Shown here piece by piece: positions 23,075 through 35,347 of a stretch of 64,000 nucleotides of DNA. The translations under genes and the position numbers were made by a program. How positions within the stretch are numbered: the stretch's first letter is position 1; each line of letters opens with the position of its first letter. Source of the DNA: Zymoseptoria tritici IPO323 (Eukaryota; Ascomycota; Dothideomycetes; Mycosphaerellales; Mycosphaerellaceae); assembly GCF_000219625.1 (NCBI RefSeq), contig NC_018211.1, positions 372,001 through 436,000 of the forward strand. The letters are read 5' to 3'. Under the pieces are notes generated by a model that made no database searches, was not told where the DNA came from, and saw only the letters and a list, made by a program, of their open reading frames with translations.

Positions 23075-25713
23075 CTAAACCTGATCCATATCATCGTCCC
23101 TCTGCTGCTCCTCCACCACATCCACAACAGGCGGCTGCACCAATTCCGGCACCGCCGCATCACCCACAAGCGCCTCTTCAACCGCCGCCTTCCGCCTCCA
23201 CACTCTCGCCCAGCGCGAACCCCACAGCTGAATCAGCTGCTGCTCCTCGCTATCTCCATCATACCGCTCAATCATCTCGTCGTTTGCACCCGCCGCGACG
23301 GACGACACAGCATCCTCGATCGCAGCAAACAAGTCCCGCATACCCTGCCTCTCTCTCGGCAACGCCTCGTCAATCTGCTGACGCTGTTCAAACGGCAACT
23401 TGATATTATTCCGCTCGCGGAGGACTTGTCGCACGCGATTGGTGACTTTGAACATGGTAATGGACACCATCTCGTACACCTGCGACGAAGCCAGCGCGCG
23501 GCCGCGATCGATGCGGTCTTGCACGGCGAGCTGAACGACGGCCATGGGCGTGATGATGGTGTAGTTGAGAAGCTTGTCGACGATGTTGACGGCCGTGCCG
23601 GGGTGGTCACACCAGAAGTCCAGCACGGAAGCGACGATTTGACGACGGGCGGCTTCGGATCGGCCGCCGATCTCGAGGAGTCGTTCCTTGCAGCGGTCGA
23701 TGGTGGAGAGGACATGGGAGAGGGACTTGGAGCCGATGCTGAGGATCGAGGTCATGTAGATGTCCGTGCTGGGGACGAGAGGGTCTTCCACGCCGCGTTC
23801 CGAGGCTTGAGCGTGGACGGAGTCGAGGACTTTTTGGATCTCCTCCTCCGCGGCTTTCTTTTTAAGGAGAGCGAGGACCTCGCGGCCTTCCTTGGCGTAT
23901 GGCGTCTGGTCGTTGTTGAACTTGAAGTCGGGAATGTCCTTCTCTTTGCTGGCTGGGATGAGCTTGTGGTAGGGCTCTGGCAGGGTCTCGCGAATGCGCT
24001 TGGCAAAGGACAGACGGATCTCCTTGTCGAGTACACCATTGATGAATGCCTTCTTTGGGGAGAGGTTGGACAATTCGACTTCAGGGACCCTGCGAACGTG
24101 TTAGTATGAGTTCTGCGATCTCAAGACCTTGTTTCACTCACCATTCTGTCCACTTCCAACGGAACTCAAAGTTACTCAAGTGATGAGCGAACCAGTCCAT
24201 GAAGCGATATGACAGCTCCATGTCCATCTGATCGATGTTACGGAACAGGAAACGAATTGCGCGTCCTAAGCTGGGAGCAATGGCACCAGGCGAGATCTTG
24301 CACGACTCTGTGATAAGCGAGTGATAGTAGACCAGTCTGTGCTCTGGAGACGGGAGCTGGAAGATCTGCGAGAAAACAGCATCGATGATGACATCCTCTG
24401 GCTTCCATGTTGGCTTCCCCGGGCCCAGATCGCGCAGCTTGTCGAATGTCGTAGATCTCTTGACGAATGTGTCCTGCGCCCAGAAACAGTCGATTTCATT
24501 GAGGAACTTTGCGACAGCATTGCGGTTGTAGTCCAGAATGTTAATCGTGTCCGTGATGGTATCGCGCAGAAGAGAGGATGCAATGTTCGTGGTTGGCGGC
24601 ACTGACTCGATGTCCTGGTCTGCGAACAGCGAGAAGTAGACCTCCGGTAGCAACGCCTTGCTGCCCTGATTGACGGGCGATGGTACGTTGATCGCCGGGA
24701 AGGCATGCTTCGCCGCAACCTTGGTCTCATTGTCGCCATTGGACTCGGCGGGCGCTTCTTCGCCGTTACCTTCAACCTTCGCGGATGGCTTGAAGGATGG
24801 GTCGTAAGGCCGCGGGATACAAATAAGCTTCCATCCGGAGGTCGCCTCGTCCGCAAGTTGAGCTTGGATAAGTGAAATGACACTGGCGCAAATCATAGCC
24901 TTCTCCTCCTCACGACCCTCCTGGGCTGGATATGGATCGACGAGAACTTCCAGAGCGTGAGGCGTGGACGCTACAATCTCGGTCTTCTCCAACAGCTCGG
25001 ACACCTTCTGCTGTAAGGATGCATCGGTCGAGGAGGCCACAAGGTATGGGATGGTAAGCAGAATGATCTTGACCAATTCAATACCGACAGCATCTTCAGA
25101 GGACGCAGTCTGCAGATCCACAGCCCTGTTGAACAGCTCATCGAGAATTGGCAAGACGCCATCTTCCTCGAAGAGCGGCGCCATGCACGCAAGGAACCTC
25201 AACAAGAGCTTGAATTCTCTCCAGTGTCCCGCCTCGAGCGCATCTTGAAGTTGCTCTCCTGCGCGCTTAATCACATCTCGCGCCATCTCCGACTTCTCAG
25301 CATTGCCGTAGAGCACGACCGCCGCAACGAACGGGATCTTGAACGGTTGCTCCACTACCAGCTTGAGAGCCACGGTGCAGAATGTGTCCCTAACATATTC
25401 ATCCTCGTAGGTCTCGGCCGTCAGTTTGGCAAGGTTGGCTGCGACTTCGTGGGGCAGTCGGCCGGCGTCTTCAGCGAGCTCGAGAAGTCCTCGGCGGATT
25501 CTGGTGCCTGGCGGAGGCTCTTGTCGGGGGCGCTGGTTGCGGAAGCTTTGATCGAAGTCATCGTCGTCTGCGCACATGCGTTAGCCATTGATCTTGTTTG
25601 CGCCGCAGTGTGGGTTCAGGAGCTGTACCTCTGCGCTTCCTCTTGTTGAATCGTCCTCCACCTCCTTGACCACCTCTTCCACGGTCATCGCGGCGATAAT
25701 CGGTATCAGCCAT
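23075..25713 (-). CDS. Nuclear cap-binding complex large subunit (CBP80)
   Basis: Large MIF4G-type scaffold of the nuclear cap-binding complex (yeast Sto1/Cbc1, human NCBP1), which with Cbp20 binds the m7G cap and promotes splicing, 3' processing and export. Three exons, 25713-25629, 25567-24142 and 24089-23075, give about 841 residues, the usual length. The short first exon encodes a Gly/Arg-rich, basic leader (nuclear localisation type). Exon 2 carries the N-terminal MIF4G helices (RRGLLELAEDAGRLPHEVA) and the middle domain, ending RFMDWFAHHLSNFEFRWKW. Exon 3 opens VPEVELSNLSPKKAFINGVL and carries the third helical domain. Introns of 61 and 52 bp have GT..AG ends and keep frame. Transcribed divergently from BUD31. 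Confidence 0.93.
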
Positions 25714-25994
25714 TGTCGGTAGTGTCAAGAGGTTGGTGCGATTGGAGAGATTCCAATCGATGTAGTGATGGTCCAAGATGCGACAAGTTTCCAAGAGCTC
25801 CAAGTCGCGTTGCGGCAGAACTTTAGCGCCGGATAGACCCGCCGAGGGATTGCCTTTCTCACATGCGGCTGACACATGAAGCCTTCGAGAAGTCGTCCGC
25901 GATTCCAAGGTTCTTCGACATCACAACTAACTTTTTGCCATCTCTCTTCTCGACATCTTCTACCTTCGAAAGCCCCGGAAATCTCACCGCAGTC
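25714..25994. promoter_or_regulatory. Shared CBP80 / BUD31 divergent promoter
   Basis: Only 281 bp separate the start codons of two oppositely transcribed pre-mRNA-processing genes, so the promoters must overlap. No single consensus box is decisive by eye. Confidence 0.6.
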
Positions 25995-26667
25995 ATGCCA
26001 GCCATCAGGACAGCAAAGAACCGCAAGCCGCCGCCAGAAGGCTTTGAAGATATTGAAGATACACTCCTCGAATTCGCCAACAAAATGAAAGACGCCGAGA
26101 ATGCCAGTCATGAGGGCAAGAAGAAGCACGAAATGCTCTGGCCAGTCTTCCAAATCACTCATCAACGTATGTATTTACCATTATGAAGTTTGAGATCATC
26201 ACATGCACCCGCACAGATTTTTTACACAAGACTCGCCCGTCTGGGCCGCAAAGGTGAGGAAATTGGATCGACTTGACCTCAGCGGTAGTGCGGGTTGTGA
26301 AGGATGGCATACTGACTGCCGATGATTGCAGGCTCAAAATACATCTACGACCTCTACTACGAGAAGGAAGCCATCAGCAGGCCGCTCTACGACTGGTTGC
26401 TCAAGAACAACTACGCTGATGCCAACCTCATCGCGAAGTGGAAGAAGCAAGGCTACGAGAAGGTGAGTTCACGCTTTCCTGCACCGAAAATACGTCGACG
26501 CAGCATACTGACCCAACTCACAGCTCTGCTGCCTACGCTGCATCCAAACGAAAGAGACCAACTTCAACAGCACCTGCATCTGCCGCGTACCAAAGGAGAA
26601 GCTCAGCGAGGACCAGGAGATTCAGTGCGTCAGCTGCGGCTGCAGAGGGTGTTCGAGCAGCGACTAG
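25995..26667 (+). CDS. BUD31: Pre-mRNA splicing factor Bud31 (G10 family)
   Basis: Small zinc-binding spliceosome component associated with the NineTeen/Prp19 complex and U2-containing particles. Three exons, 25995-26166, 26332-26462 and 26524-26667, give 148 residues, normal for the family. Hallmarks: N-terminal [16 protein letters not shown], then [24 protein letters not shown], then the Cys-rich C terminus with CCLRC, CIC and CVSCGCRGC zinc-ligand clusters. The first intron (165 bp) contains an apparent internal mini-exon-like stretch (26216-26252), but only the 26167-26331 splice rebuilds the conserved [13 protein letters not shown]. Its neighbour CBP80 acts in the same nuclear pathway. 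Confidence 0.96.
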
Positions 26668-29600
26668 AAGAGCTGGTTGTTCCGGTTCTCGATTCTCGCG
26701 ACAAAATTCACGATCAATGGTTATCCACGTTCCCAAAGCCTCCCCTTGTCCATACATCACCGCTCATTTGGATGACGTCTCCGTCGAACTTCGTGCTCTC
26801 TGTAGAACGATCTTGTGTTTGCAGTACATTGGTGCCTTCGTACCTTTTGCTTCGCGCAGACGCCCGCTCCGCTCCGCTGCTGCTGGTGGAATACGATCCC
26901 AGCCCACCGTCAGCGATCCCAACGGCCTTAACTCCGTAGTTCTCGACGCATTCAAGATGAAGCTGAACATGTACGCATCCCTCGCGCTCGCAATCGCAAT
27001 CGCTCGAGTAAGTGCCCCGCCCGGAGGTCCTCCAGTATCAGGCCAAGTGTTTGCGGGCACTGAGAGGTGCTGCTGGGCGGTGGATGAGGCCTGGGGCATG
27101 GACGCTCTGGCGGGCGAGGATGTGTCAGGTGGCACGGCAGGTGGAGGGAGATGTTCGAGGGAGGGCTCTTTTCTTGCAGGCTTATGTGGCGTTGTGGGCG
27201 ATGGATTTTTTTGGAGTCGTGCTTGGTGGATGGATTTCACGAGTAAAGACGATGATTCGGGAAGCGGAAAAAATGTGTCGATTATTGGATGGCTCGATGC
27301 TTGATGGAATTGGAGTTGGTCTTACCATTTTTCGGATGAGTCCTTGAGAAAGGTGCCATCGTTGCAATGGGGATGAACTTTGGAATTACCCTTTTTCCAC
27401 GCACGTCTTGAGTGCTGAGATTCTTGCTTGCCGCATGCGTCTTATGCAGAGCACCAGACCTCTTCGTCAGCTCGGAGGTATTTCGACCTTACGCCATACT
27501 CGAGACCCAAACATGTACATTGAGAAGAGCAGCGCAGAAAATGGCATGTGGATGAACGTCTGCTTGTCGAACTCAGCTTGTCCATGATCCGCATCAGAGT
27601 CCTGGTCGCCAGCATTGCAGCGCGTCTGCATGTCTTTCCGTGTGCGAGATCGCATTGGAGTCATAAGCAAGGGACAACAGAGAAAGGTGAAGTGCATGCA
27701 CAGGGCCTCACCGGGTTTGGACAGTAGTAAGGTATCGCGTGGATGTGACTTTTAGTCGCCTCCTCCAGCGCATGGTCCTCCACTTGACTTTGCAGTGACT
27801 CCGTTGGCCACGATCAATGCATGCCTGTAATGGGCCAGGTGATGATTGAAGTCCTTGAAGCTCACACGACCACTCTGCAGCCCAACTCGTTGGCAACCCA
27901 CTCCCCTGCCGTCGAACTATTGAACCAGATGCAGCAGATCTAAGCAGGGCTCAGAGGAGATCTAGACGCCCATCGCTTACAGCGGGTGCGGTCCAACGTC
28001 GCGAAGTGGACTTCTAGCTCATTGGTAACGAAAGCTACGGTTGGTCAGTCGGTTTTCCCGTTGCCTGTATTTCCAGTCCAACGGCATGCGTCTTAGCGGC
28101 AAAGACATGTGAGAGATGCATTTGTGCGGAGCTTGCTCTCGGTTTCACCATGCGGACTTGCATGCCAGGTCGTACGAGATGTGTGCACGGCATGAACGAC
28201 GAGGACGGAAGTTGGTAGGCGAGGTAGGCCCGGTGTAGGGTGGATAATTGGTTTGGATTTTGCCTTCTTTTCATGCGGCGTGAAGATGGGCGAACGACAG
28301 GCACATTCGGACTGATGATGAGGAGCTGTCGTGTTTCAGAGCTGTTCGAGGCGCGTGGCTGCTTGTGAGGATCGGGAATCGGGTCATGCGGGGTGCCCTG
28401 GTCGAGGCAGCGCTTCAAAACTCAGACACGCATCTCTGGTGCGGGCAGCTCACTGACGGAGATGATCTGGTTTGAAGCTTGAACAGCTTGCTTGCCATGA
28501 GGATTCAGAAAGCTCATCAAGATGCGAAATGTGTATGGGTGTCATTGAAGACGATGAGGCATGAAGCACCCATCCGGGCGGAAAATAGACATCATCATCA
28601 AGACGTGTACCTGAGTACCATGCAGCAAATCTTGCTGCAGCTGGCTGTGTTCGGCGGACGTGCAGCTTCGGTTTCGTTGGATGAAGCACCCCTCCTCCTG
28701 CTGCTGCTGCTGCGGACGGTGGGATTATATCATCGGCAGGGATGGGCTGGTCGTGCATTGAGACATGAATTTTCACAATTTTGAGGAACTGTCTCCGTAT
28801 CGGCAATGGCGAAGGCTACGAAGTAGTGAAGGCAAGATCGACTCACCCAATGTGAAGCTCTTCACCACAAGATCACAAGCCTGGGAGTTGGAGAAATGGC
28901 CCCCGCCTTCATCACCACAAATCGAGGTACCGTACCCAGGTACCTCGACCAACCTAGCATGACGGACGCAGCGGGAGGGAGCGGAGGCCTCTGTCGTCCA
29001 ATGCGAGGCGTAGGCGTGACCAGCTCTAGCCGTGTGTGAAAGGAGTTTTGGGAAATCGGCACCTGACCCAGCAGATCCTTTCTCTGCGGCTGCGGGCGCG
29101 GCGGCGGCGGCCCTATTTTGGCTTCAGCTTCCGTTTCGAGGACTTGTGCGTGTGATGGGAGCAGAAGTTTGGGTGAACTGGTGATGAGCCGATGAACTGA
29201 TGATGATTACGAAATGAGGTCGAAATTGGGAAGAAAGGGTTGCGAGCACGTGGCCTTGTCAGGCTGGTCGTCGTGGCCTTTGTCTTTGCCGATTGCTGCC
29301 CATGTGGTGAAGCTATTTCGTTGGTGCTACGGAGGTAGGTCCAGACTCGAGGCCATGCCGGCCGGAACGCCTCGAAGACTGGGAAAAAGCGTTGACCAAG
29401 ATTCTCGCTCGCAGAGATGCATCTGATATGACCATTGTCTGTCTTCACTCCAAATTGCTTCAACTTCTTGAACACGACTGTCCTGTGCCGCCAAGTACTG
29501 GCGCCAGACCTGCATGAAGGATGCTGGAAGCATGACATAGCTTGCTTGGGCGGAGAAGGAAAATGGCTCTCTCTGAATCTCTGGGGCAGATTCATCTTGT

Positions 29601-30462
29601 GACCTCTGAATCCACTCGCAGACCCACATTTTACGATGATTATTATTATTGCGGCTCACCTGCTCAAATCGATAATCTCGTCTGTTGATGTAGTCGTGTG
29701 GTAGAAGAACAGGAGACAGCAATGCGGCTTTGGATTCATGCAAACGAGCTTGGACAATACCACGACATCTTCACACATCATAGCAGTGAATTTGAATGCA
29801 GTAGTCCAGTAGTACCTCTGCTATTGTTACTCTGCCATGCTTTACCCGTCGAGGACCTTACCTGGACCGCAGCGCTGCTTAAATAACGACCAATAACCAA
29901 CGGGTCGTGTGATTGGCCGTGGGGCGTCATTTCATCAGCGGTACCTACCCAAATCTCAGTCCAGTCCGTCTACCCCTCTAGCTTGTCACTTGCTGCTACC
30001 ACCACCACGACTCCACCACCATCTCGCACCGGCCACGCTTCTGCTTCCTGCCTGTTCGAGCCATCTTCGACCTCTGCCCACTGCACCACCATCATCATCT
30101 TCACTGACCTCGCCCACTGACCTTGACCACCGCTTCACAGCTCAGCAATTCTCGACACTCGCACCGCCGCACCACCGTCTCAACGCCCACCACTCACCTC
30201 GTGCACCACCTGCCCGCTCAGCCTCGCGGCATCTGACCACGAGACCTCTTCCGCGCGCTCCGAATACTTCTTCCCTCGAGCGATTGCGCTGTCAGCGCGG
30301 ACATTACCGCCGACTTTCACACCGACACTGTCTTCACCAAAACAACACCCACCCCACCCGCCCACCACGGACTTCAACGGCGCTCCTCCGACCCACAACT
30401 ACAATCCGCCGCACTCGCGATAGCATTCTATCGCGCGCTTCATTCACACCGCCCAGCGCATT
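26668..30462. other. 3.8 kb stretch without a supported gene
   Basis: A minus-strand frame (26764-27240, 158 codons) has a fairly protein-like C-terminal half, and frames at 29113-29595 and 29327-29743 (minus) are long but unrecognised. None shows a domain I can name. The last 450 bp are C/CA-rich and form the promoter and leader of the GSK3 gene. A perfect 10 bp inverted repeat sits at 28922-28948. Confidence 0.35.
28922..28948. repeat. Short perfect inverted repeat
   Basis: Arms TCGAGGTACC (28922-28931) and GGTACCTCGA (28939-28948) with a 7 bp spacer, each arm itself containing a GGTACC palindrome. It could be a dimeric protein-binding site or chance. Confidence 0.5.
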
Positions 30463-32022
30463 ATGTCACAGAATCGCCCATCGGCGTTCCAAAGCTTGAG
30501 AATGGGTGGTATGATACCTCGTGACCGCGTGACACTGTGTAAGTGCTTTTTTGCTGACAACATCCCACAGAGGTTATCCGCGAAAAGGTGCAGGATGGTT
30601 TGACTGGAGAAACAAAGGAGATGCAGTACACCCAGTGTAAGATTGTGGGCAATGGCAGCTTCGGTGTGGTCTTCCAGACCAAGCTCTCTCCCTCGGGTGA
30701 AGATGCGGCCATCAAGCGAGTCCTGCAGGACAAGCGGTTCAAGGTGAGTCCCGACATGACTGAAGAAGACATATCCCGCTGGCGCGCGAAGCTGAACGAG
30801 AAACAGAACCGAGAGCTCCAAATCATGCGCATCGTCCGCCATCCCAACATCGTCGAACTCAAGGCGTTCTATTACTCCAACGGAGACAGGGTTCGAGATC
30901 TCGACAACAAAATGGGAGTGCAAACAGCTCTGATCGCCGCGCAGAAAGATGAGGTCTACCTGAATCTGGTCCTCGAATTCGTCCCCGAGACTGTCTACCG
31001 CGCCTCGAGGCACTTCAATAAACTCAAGACCACCATGCCCATCCTCGAAGTCAAGCTGTACATCTACCAGCTCTTCCGCTCTCTCGCCTACATTCACTCT
31101 CAGGGCATCTGCCATCGAGATATCAAGCCGCAGAACCTTCTCTTGGATCCATCCTCGGGTATCCTCAAGCTGTGCGATTTTGGCAGCGCAAAGATTTTGG
31201 TGGAGAACGAGCCCAATGTTTCCTACATCTGCTCCAGATACTACCGCGCGCCGGAACTCATCTTTGGTGCTACTAACTATACCACCAAGATCGGTATGTG
31301 GGCTCCTGTCGAATTACCTCTACGTTTCACACCCCTTTCAAGTGCTGACAAGCGACAGATGTCTGGTCCACCGGGTGCGTCATGGCGGAGCTGATGCTCG
31401 GACAACCGCTATTCCCAGGCGAGTCTGGCATTGACCAGCTGGTGGAGATAATCAAGGTTCTTGGCACGCCGACGCGTGACCAGATCCGCACCATGAACCC
31501 GAATTACATGGAACACAAGTTTCCGCAAATCAAGCCGCATCCATTCAGCAAGGTATGCCTGTAGCGATCTGCATGAGCTTATCATCGCGGCAATCTCGAA
31601 ACTGACTGTGACGTCAATCTAGGTGTTCCGTAAGGCCGACCCAAATGCGATCGACTTGATCTCACGGCTGCTTGAGTACACGCCGACGCAGCGCCTGTCG
31701 GCTGTCGATGCCATGGTTCATCCATTCTTTGATGAATTGCGGGATCCCAACACGAGACTCCCCGACTCTCGTCACTCTACCGGAAGCAGCAAGGACCTTC
31801 CCGTCTTGTTCGACTTCTCTCATCATGGTGAGTTTGGTTGAAATGCTGCTGATGATCACTTTAATCTTACTAATCACTTCCCATGCAGAACTCTCCATTG
31901 CTCCCCACCTCAACCATCAATTGGTCCCAGCTCACATCAAACCCGTCCTCGCCTCTCAGGGTCTCGACATCGACAACTTGACACCATTGAGCAAGGATCA
32001 AATGATGGCTCGCTTGGATTGA
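30463..32022 (+). CDS. Glycogen synthase kinase 3 (GSK3/shaggy type)
   Basis: Ser/Thr kinase of the GSK3 family acting in stress, growth and conidiation signalling in fungi. Six exons (30463-30508, 30571-30743, 30807-31293, 31359-31552, 31623-31827, 31889-32022) give about 412 residues. Seen: GNGSFGVV glycine loop, AAIKRV ATP lysine, [12 protein letters not shown] catalytic loop, DFGSAK, and the activation segment [20 protein letters not shown] with the family's regulatory tyrosine. The first exon ([15 protein letters not shown]) joins directly to [10 protein letters not shown] as in relatives. Intron 2 (30744-30806) is 63 bp, in frame and stop-free, so unspliced mRNA would add 21 residues in the N-lobe; conserved [17 protein letters not shown] argues that it is removed. 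Confidence 0.96.
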
Positions 32023-33799
32023 GAATGTGCATGCGTCAACAGCAACACACAAAATCAAGACCGAAAATCTCGATCGCTCACGAGAACGAACCCACACGAC
32101 ACATCACCAATTCTCAGATAATGAAGTCACGCAGCGATGCATTGTAAAAGTGGTCTCCCAGACGGTGTTTCCGGGACCCGGCGTCTCGGCGTTTGGATGG
32201 AGGAGAAGGGACGAAAGGACGAAAGGAGAGGATGAAAGAGGAAGAACGCAGAGTGACAAGACGAGAAGAAAAGAGACTGCTCCAACCTCGCGGACCATCA
32301 TCGCCTCTTCTCCACTTGTCTGCTCTGCCACTCTTCTGCAGCTCCCACGATACCCTTTCCAAAACTTGACGGACACGTTTTTTTGGTCCAGGAAAAACCG
32401 CACGAATGGGCTCTCTAGCTTGCTTTTTGTCCTCAACTTTTCGAGGCGGAAAAAGTTCGAATGCTGCGAACCAGGTAGATGAATGCTTTTGCACACGGAG
32501 AGAGGGGGAGAGAGAGAGACACAAAACGGCAGCGGAAAGGGAATATGAGAGCTGCTTCTTTTTTGAATGCTTTTTGTGACTTTTTCTGCTTTTTGCTTTT
32601 CTTGAAGATTCCCCTGAGATGTTGTTTTCTCGCAATCGCATGACATGGCGATCGCGAAGGCTGGAGTGGAGCGACACGTTTTCTCTTCTCTTCTCTTCTC
32701 TCCTCTCTTGCGGGGGACAAAAGGCTGGGATCGTGGGATCGTGGGATTGTGGATCGTGGAAATGAAATGCTGTTTTGCACATGTCCATCTTGTTGGGTGA
32801 ATGTCTGTGTGGTGGAGTTGGTGTGATATTCGATCTGATGTGAAGTGATGGGAGGTGAGGAAATGAGTGGTTGTAACTGGTGAGCGTGATCGAGCTCTCA
32901 ACTGGCCTTTGTGCGAACGAAAGAGGACAAGACCAGGCTAAGTCAATGGTTTCACGAGAAGATCTCTTGGTATGTTGTAGGTCGCTGAGCAGTGGAAGCT
33001 GCTCAAACCGGATTGAAGTCGAAGACTACGGTAGATTGAAGGATAGCGGCCATGTTGTCCGTCCTGCTGACGAGACACGAGAGAGTGTCTCGATTGCTCG
33101 GAGCTCGGACGCTCGGAGTGGCCGCCGATGAGGCTTAGTAAGCTGCCCTGTCTCGGACATCCCGTCGACTGCGTGTTTTGGCGACCTGTGATCCTTCGCT
33201 TCTTGTTCATCTGCTCGTTGGCGAACAACGCTCAACAGGAATGCTCTCGATGCAGGCGTCGAATTGTTGTCTGCCTGCCATCATGCTGTCGATTCATGCT
33301 CTGCCGATGCATCCGACCGACTGTCAAACCGCAGTCTGTTGATGAATGATGAGCGCGCAATTTGGGCACGTCATGCAAAGAGGACTTTGTGGCAGAAGCT
33401 CCAACCAAAAAGTCTCACATTCAAGAAATCGTACGAAGCGCCCAACGCCTTGTACCTTATGCTTCGACGTCTCTACCCGGAGGGACTGCCAATGAAGACC
33501 GAGGGAGTGCATACTCAGCACTACACAATGTCATGAATACGGAGGAATGCCAACCGCCTCACCGAGAGGACGAGACGCTTTGACATGCCGGACGTGCTGG
33601 GCAGGACTTGCACTTTCAGGCAAGATTGAGATGATGCCTTTGGGAGTCCGGAGTACACTTGGCTGGGAGAGCTGGTCATCGCCGATAAGCGATTAACGTA
33701 CCCGAGAATCATCTTGCTTCCCATCATACCCTGCGCGCCAGGCCCACTGTACTCCAACTTGGTTCTGGACATCAACTTCCGAAGGACTGGATTGGTTCT
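32023..33799. other. GSK3 3' flank, no supported gene
   Basis: Contains GA-rich (about 32497-32521) and CT-rich (about 32683-32708) tracts and several overlapping ORFs up to 265 codons on the minus strand (32104-32901). That frame is low-complexity and lacks any recognisable domain. I see no gene. Confidence 0.4.
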
Positions 33800-33985
33800 G
33801 GCACCATGATACGTTATCGGATTTGTGGTCTTGTACGTCGGATACAACGAGCCTCCTCGGGTCAATACTCTTGGCTTGGCTTCATGAAGATGCACATGAT
33901 CAAGAGCATTGACTGGGTCGGATGTGCTCTCATCACCATCGGAGCGATACTTTTCGTCGTCACGTTGACGTTGTGGTCAAGATGA
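33800..33985 (+). pseudogene. Relic of an MFS transporter
   Basis: Two adjacent frames carry pieces typical of a fungal major-facilitator drug/siderophore pump. In one frame, about 33813-33885, VIGFVVLYVGYNEPP resembles a membrane helix followed by the Pro-Pro loop; it then stops. In a second frame, 33884-33985, KSIDWVGCALITIGAILFVVTL resembles the next loop (IDWVG) and helix and also stops. Switching frame between neighbouring conserved segments indicates a frameshifted, truncated relic rather than a working gene. No other part of a transporter is convincing nearby. Family assignment is from pattern memory only. Confidence 0.4.
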
Positions 33986-34179
33986 CTAGGGCGCACTGAT
34001 GGTTTTTGGAATCAGGATTGAACGAATGCGTTTGAAGTTGAGGTACGTATGCGGTCTAAGATTGCGAAACGTGGTATGCTTTGCGGAAATGGGACACGCT
34101 CGTAACCTCGCCATCTTTGGTTCTCAGCTTCCCAAAACCCACCGCTCTCTCGGCTCTGTATCGACGAGAGCGTGCATAT

Positions 34180-34790
34180 ATCGATGGTCGAGCTGACATC
34201 CAGGCTTACATCCTGGACATCTCATGCATTTGCGTGAGTTGCTGACGGTGTCGACTGCATCGATATGCTCTGCGTTCTCTCCGATCCATCCAGGACTATT
34301 GACATGGTCTTGAGAAGTCGTTGAAGGGGAGATTTTATCGAAGTGACAGTCTGGATCGATGACACGCAGGATGATGTCCAAGATATTTCCTGGACATGAG
34401 TGATTTACTGACGTCGACACTGCTTCCGATGTTCTCTGCAGGTAGATACAGACACATCGTCGACATGGTCCCGAGGAGTCGTCAAACTTTTGGCTCTGCT
34501 GAGGTAGCAGCCTGGATCGGACTGTAACGCTGGATGAGATCTAGGAAATGTACCGTTCGCAGGATTGAGTTGCTGGCGTCGACGATTTCACCGATGTGCC
34601 TGCAGCCACATTACCAGATACCAGGCACTTCCTCAAGCTTGCATCCATCTTGAAGTGTCGATTGTCTCGAGGAGTTGGGAAAGGCCGAGCATGGTTCAAG
34701 TAGCGGCCGCGCATCGTTGAAATGTCCTGCAGAACGAGGCTACTTGCCAACGTGGACAACTTTATCCACATCTCCGCGGACAGATTGCCA
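34180..34790. repeat. Diverged tandem repeat, about 160-200 bp units
   Basis: Successive blocks share the order GACATGGTC..GAG.AGTCGT, CTGGATCG, GGA..AT.T.C, GAGTTGCTG.CGTCGAC and CCGATGT.C.CTGCAG. Clear units begin at 34301 and 34462, a weaker one near 34660, and the tail of an earlier unit lies around 34220-34270. Identity between the two best units is roughly 65-70 percent by eye. Translations of the units do not stay in register, so this looks non-coding. Confidence 0.55.
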
Positions 34791-35347
34791 GATCCGGGCC
34801 AAGCTTGCATTTCCATCGATTCGGGAACGTCGATGTGGGCTTCAAGAAACAGATGGTGAGCTTTGCGTCGAGAACAGGAGCTGCAGTAGGAAGACGGGAC
34901 ATGAAGGAGTCTTTGTGAGGCCTCAGACGGTCTCAAAGTCGCACCCATGAGAAAGAACCAGAGTGTCAGGACAGAAGGTTCGGACGTACGATGGCAGCGC
35001 CTCTATACATTTGCGCATGTCGAGATCTAACTTCGAGACCTGCGGAAAGAGAATTGCGATGGAAATGTATCGCGCCAGATGTTGAATTCGAGCGCTATCG
35101 ATACCTTGAACTAACATGAGACCCAAATCAAGCCAGTAAGCGAGCGAAACGGAATCACCACACAGAGGTCCCCACAGCCAAAAGCAGAAGGACGAGCGGA
35201 CGGAATTCACCACATGGAGCTCCAAACATCCAAAAGCGAATTAATGAGCGTAACCGACACACGGACCCGCGAGAGTCCAAGAGCGGATCGAAGAGCGGAT
35301 CCACGTCCGAGCGTCCACTCAACCATACGCCAGCGACATCCAGATCC
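34791..35347. other. Intergenic stretch before the Cys-rich peptide gene
   Basis: No supported feature. Short unrecognised ORFs only. Confidence 0.4.

Noticed and set aside
26216..26252. Possible extra small exon inside the first BUD31 intron
   Set aside because: It has AG and GT borders, but including it breaks the conserved [13 protein letters not shown] junction.
26764..27240. 158-codon minus-strand ORF downstream of BUD31
   Set aside because: Partly protein-like at the C terminus but the opposite strand is equally open and I could not name any family.
32104..32901. 265-codon minus-strand ORF after GSK3
   Set aside because: Low-complexity Ser/Arg/Lys sequence produced by CT- and GA-rich 3' flank, no domain.
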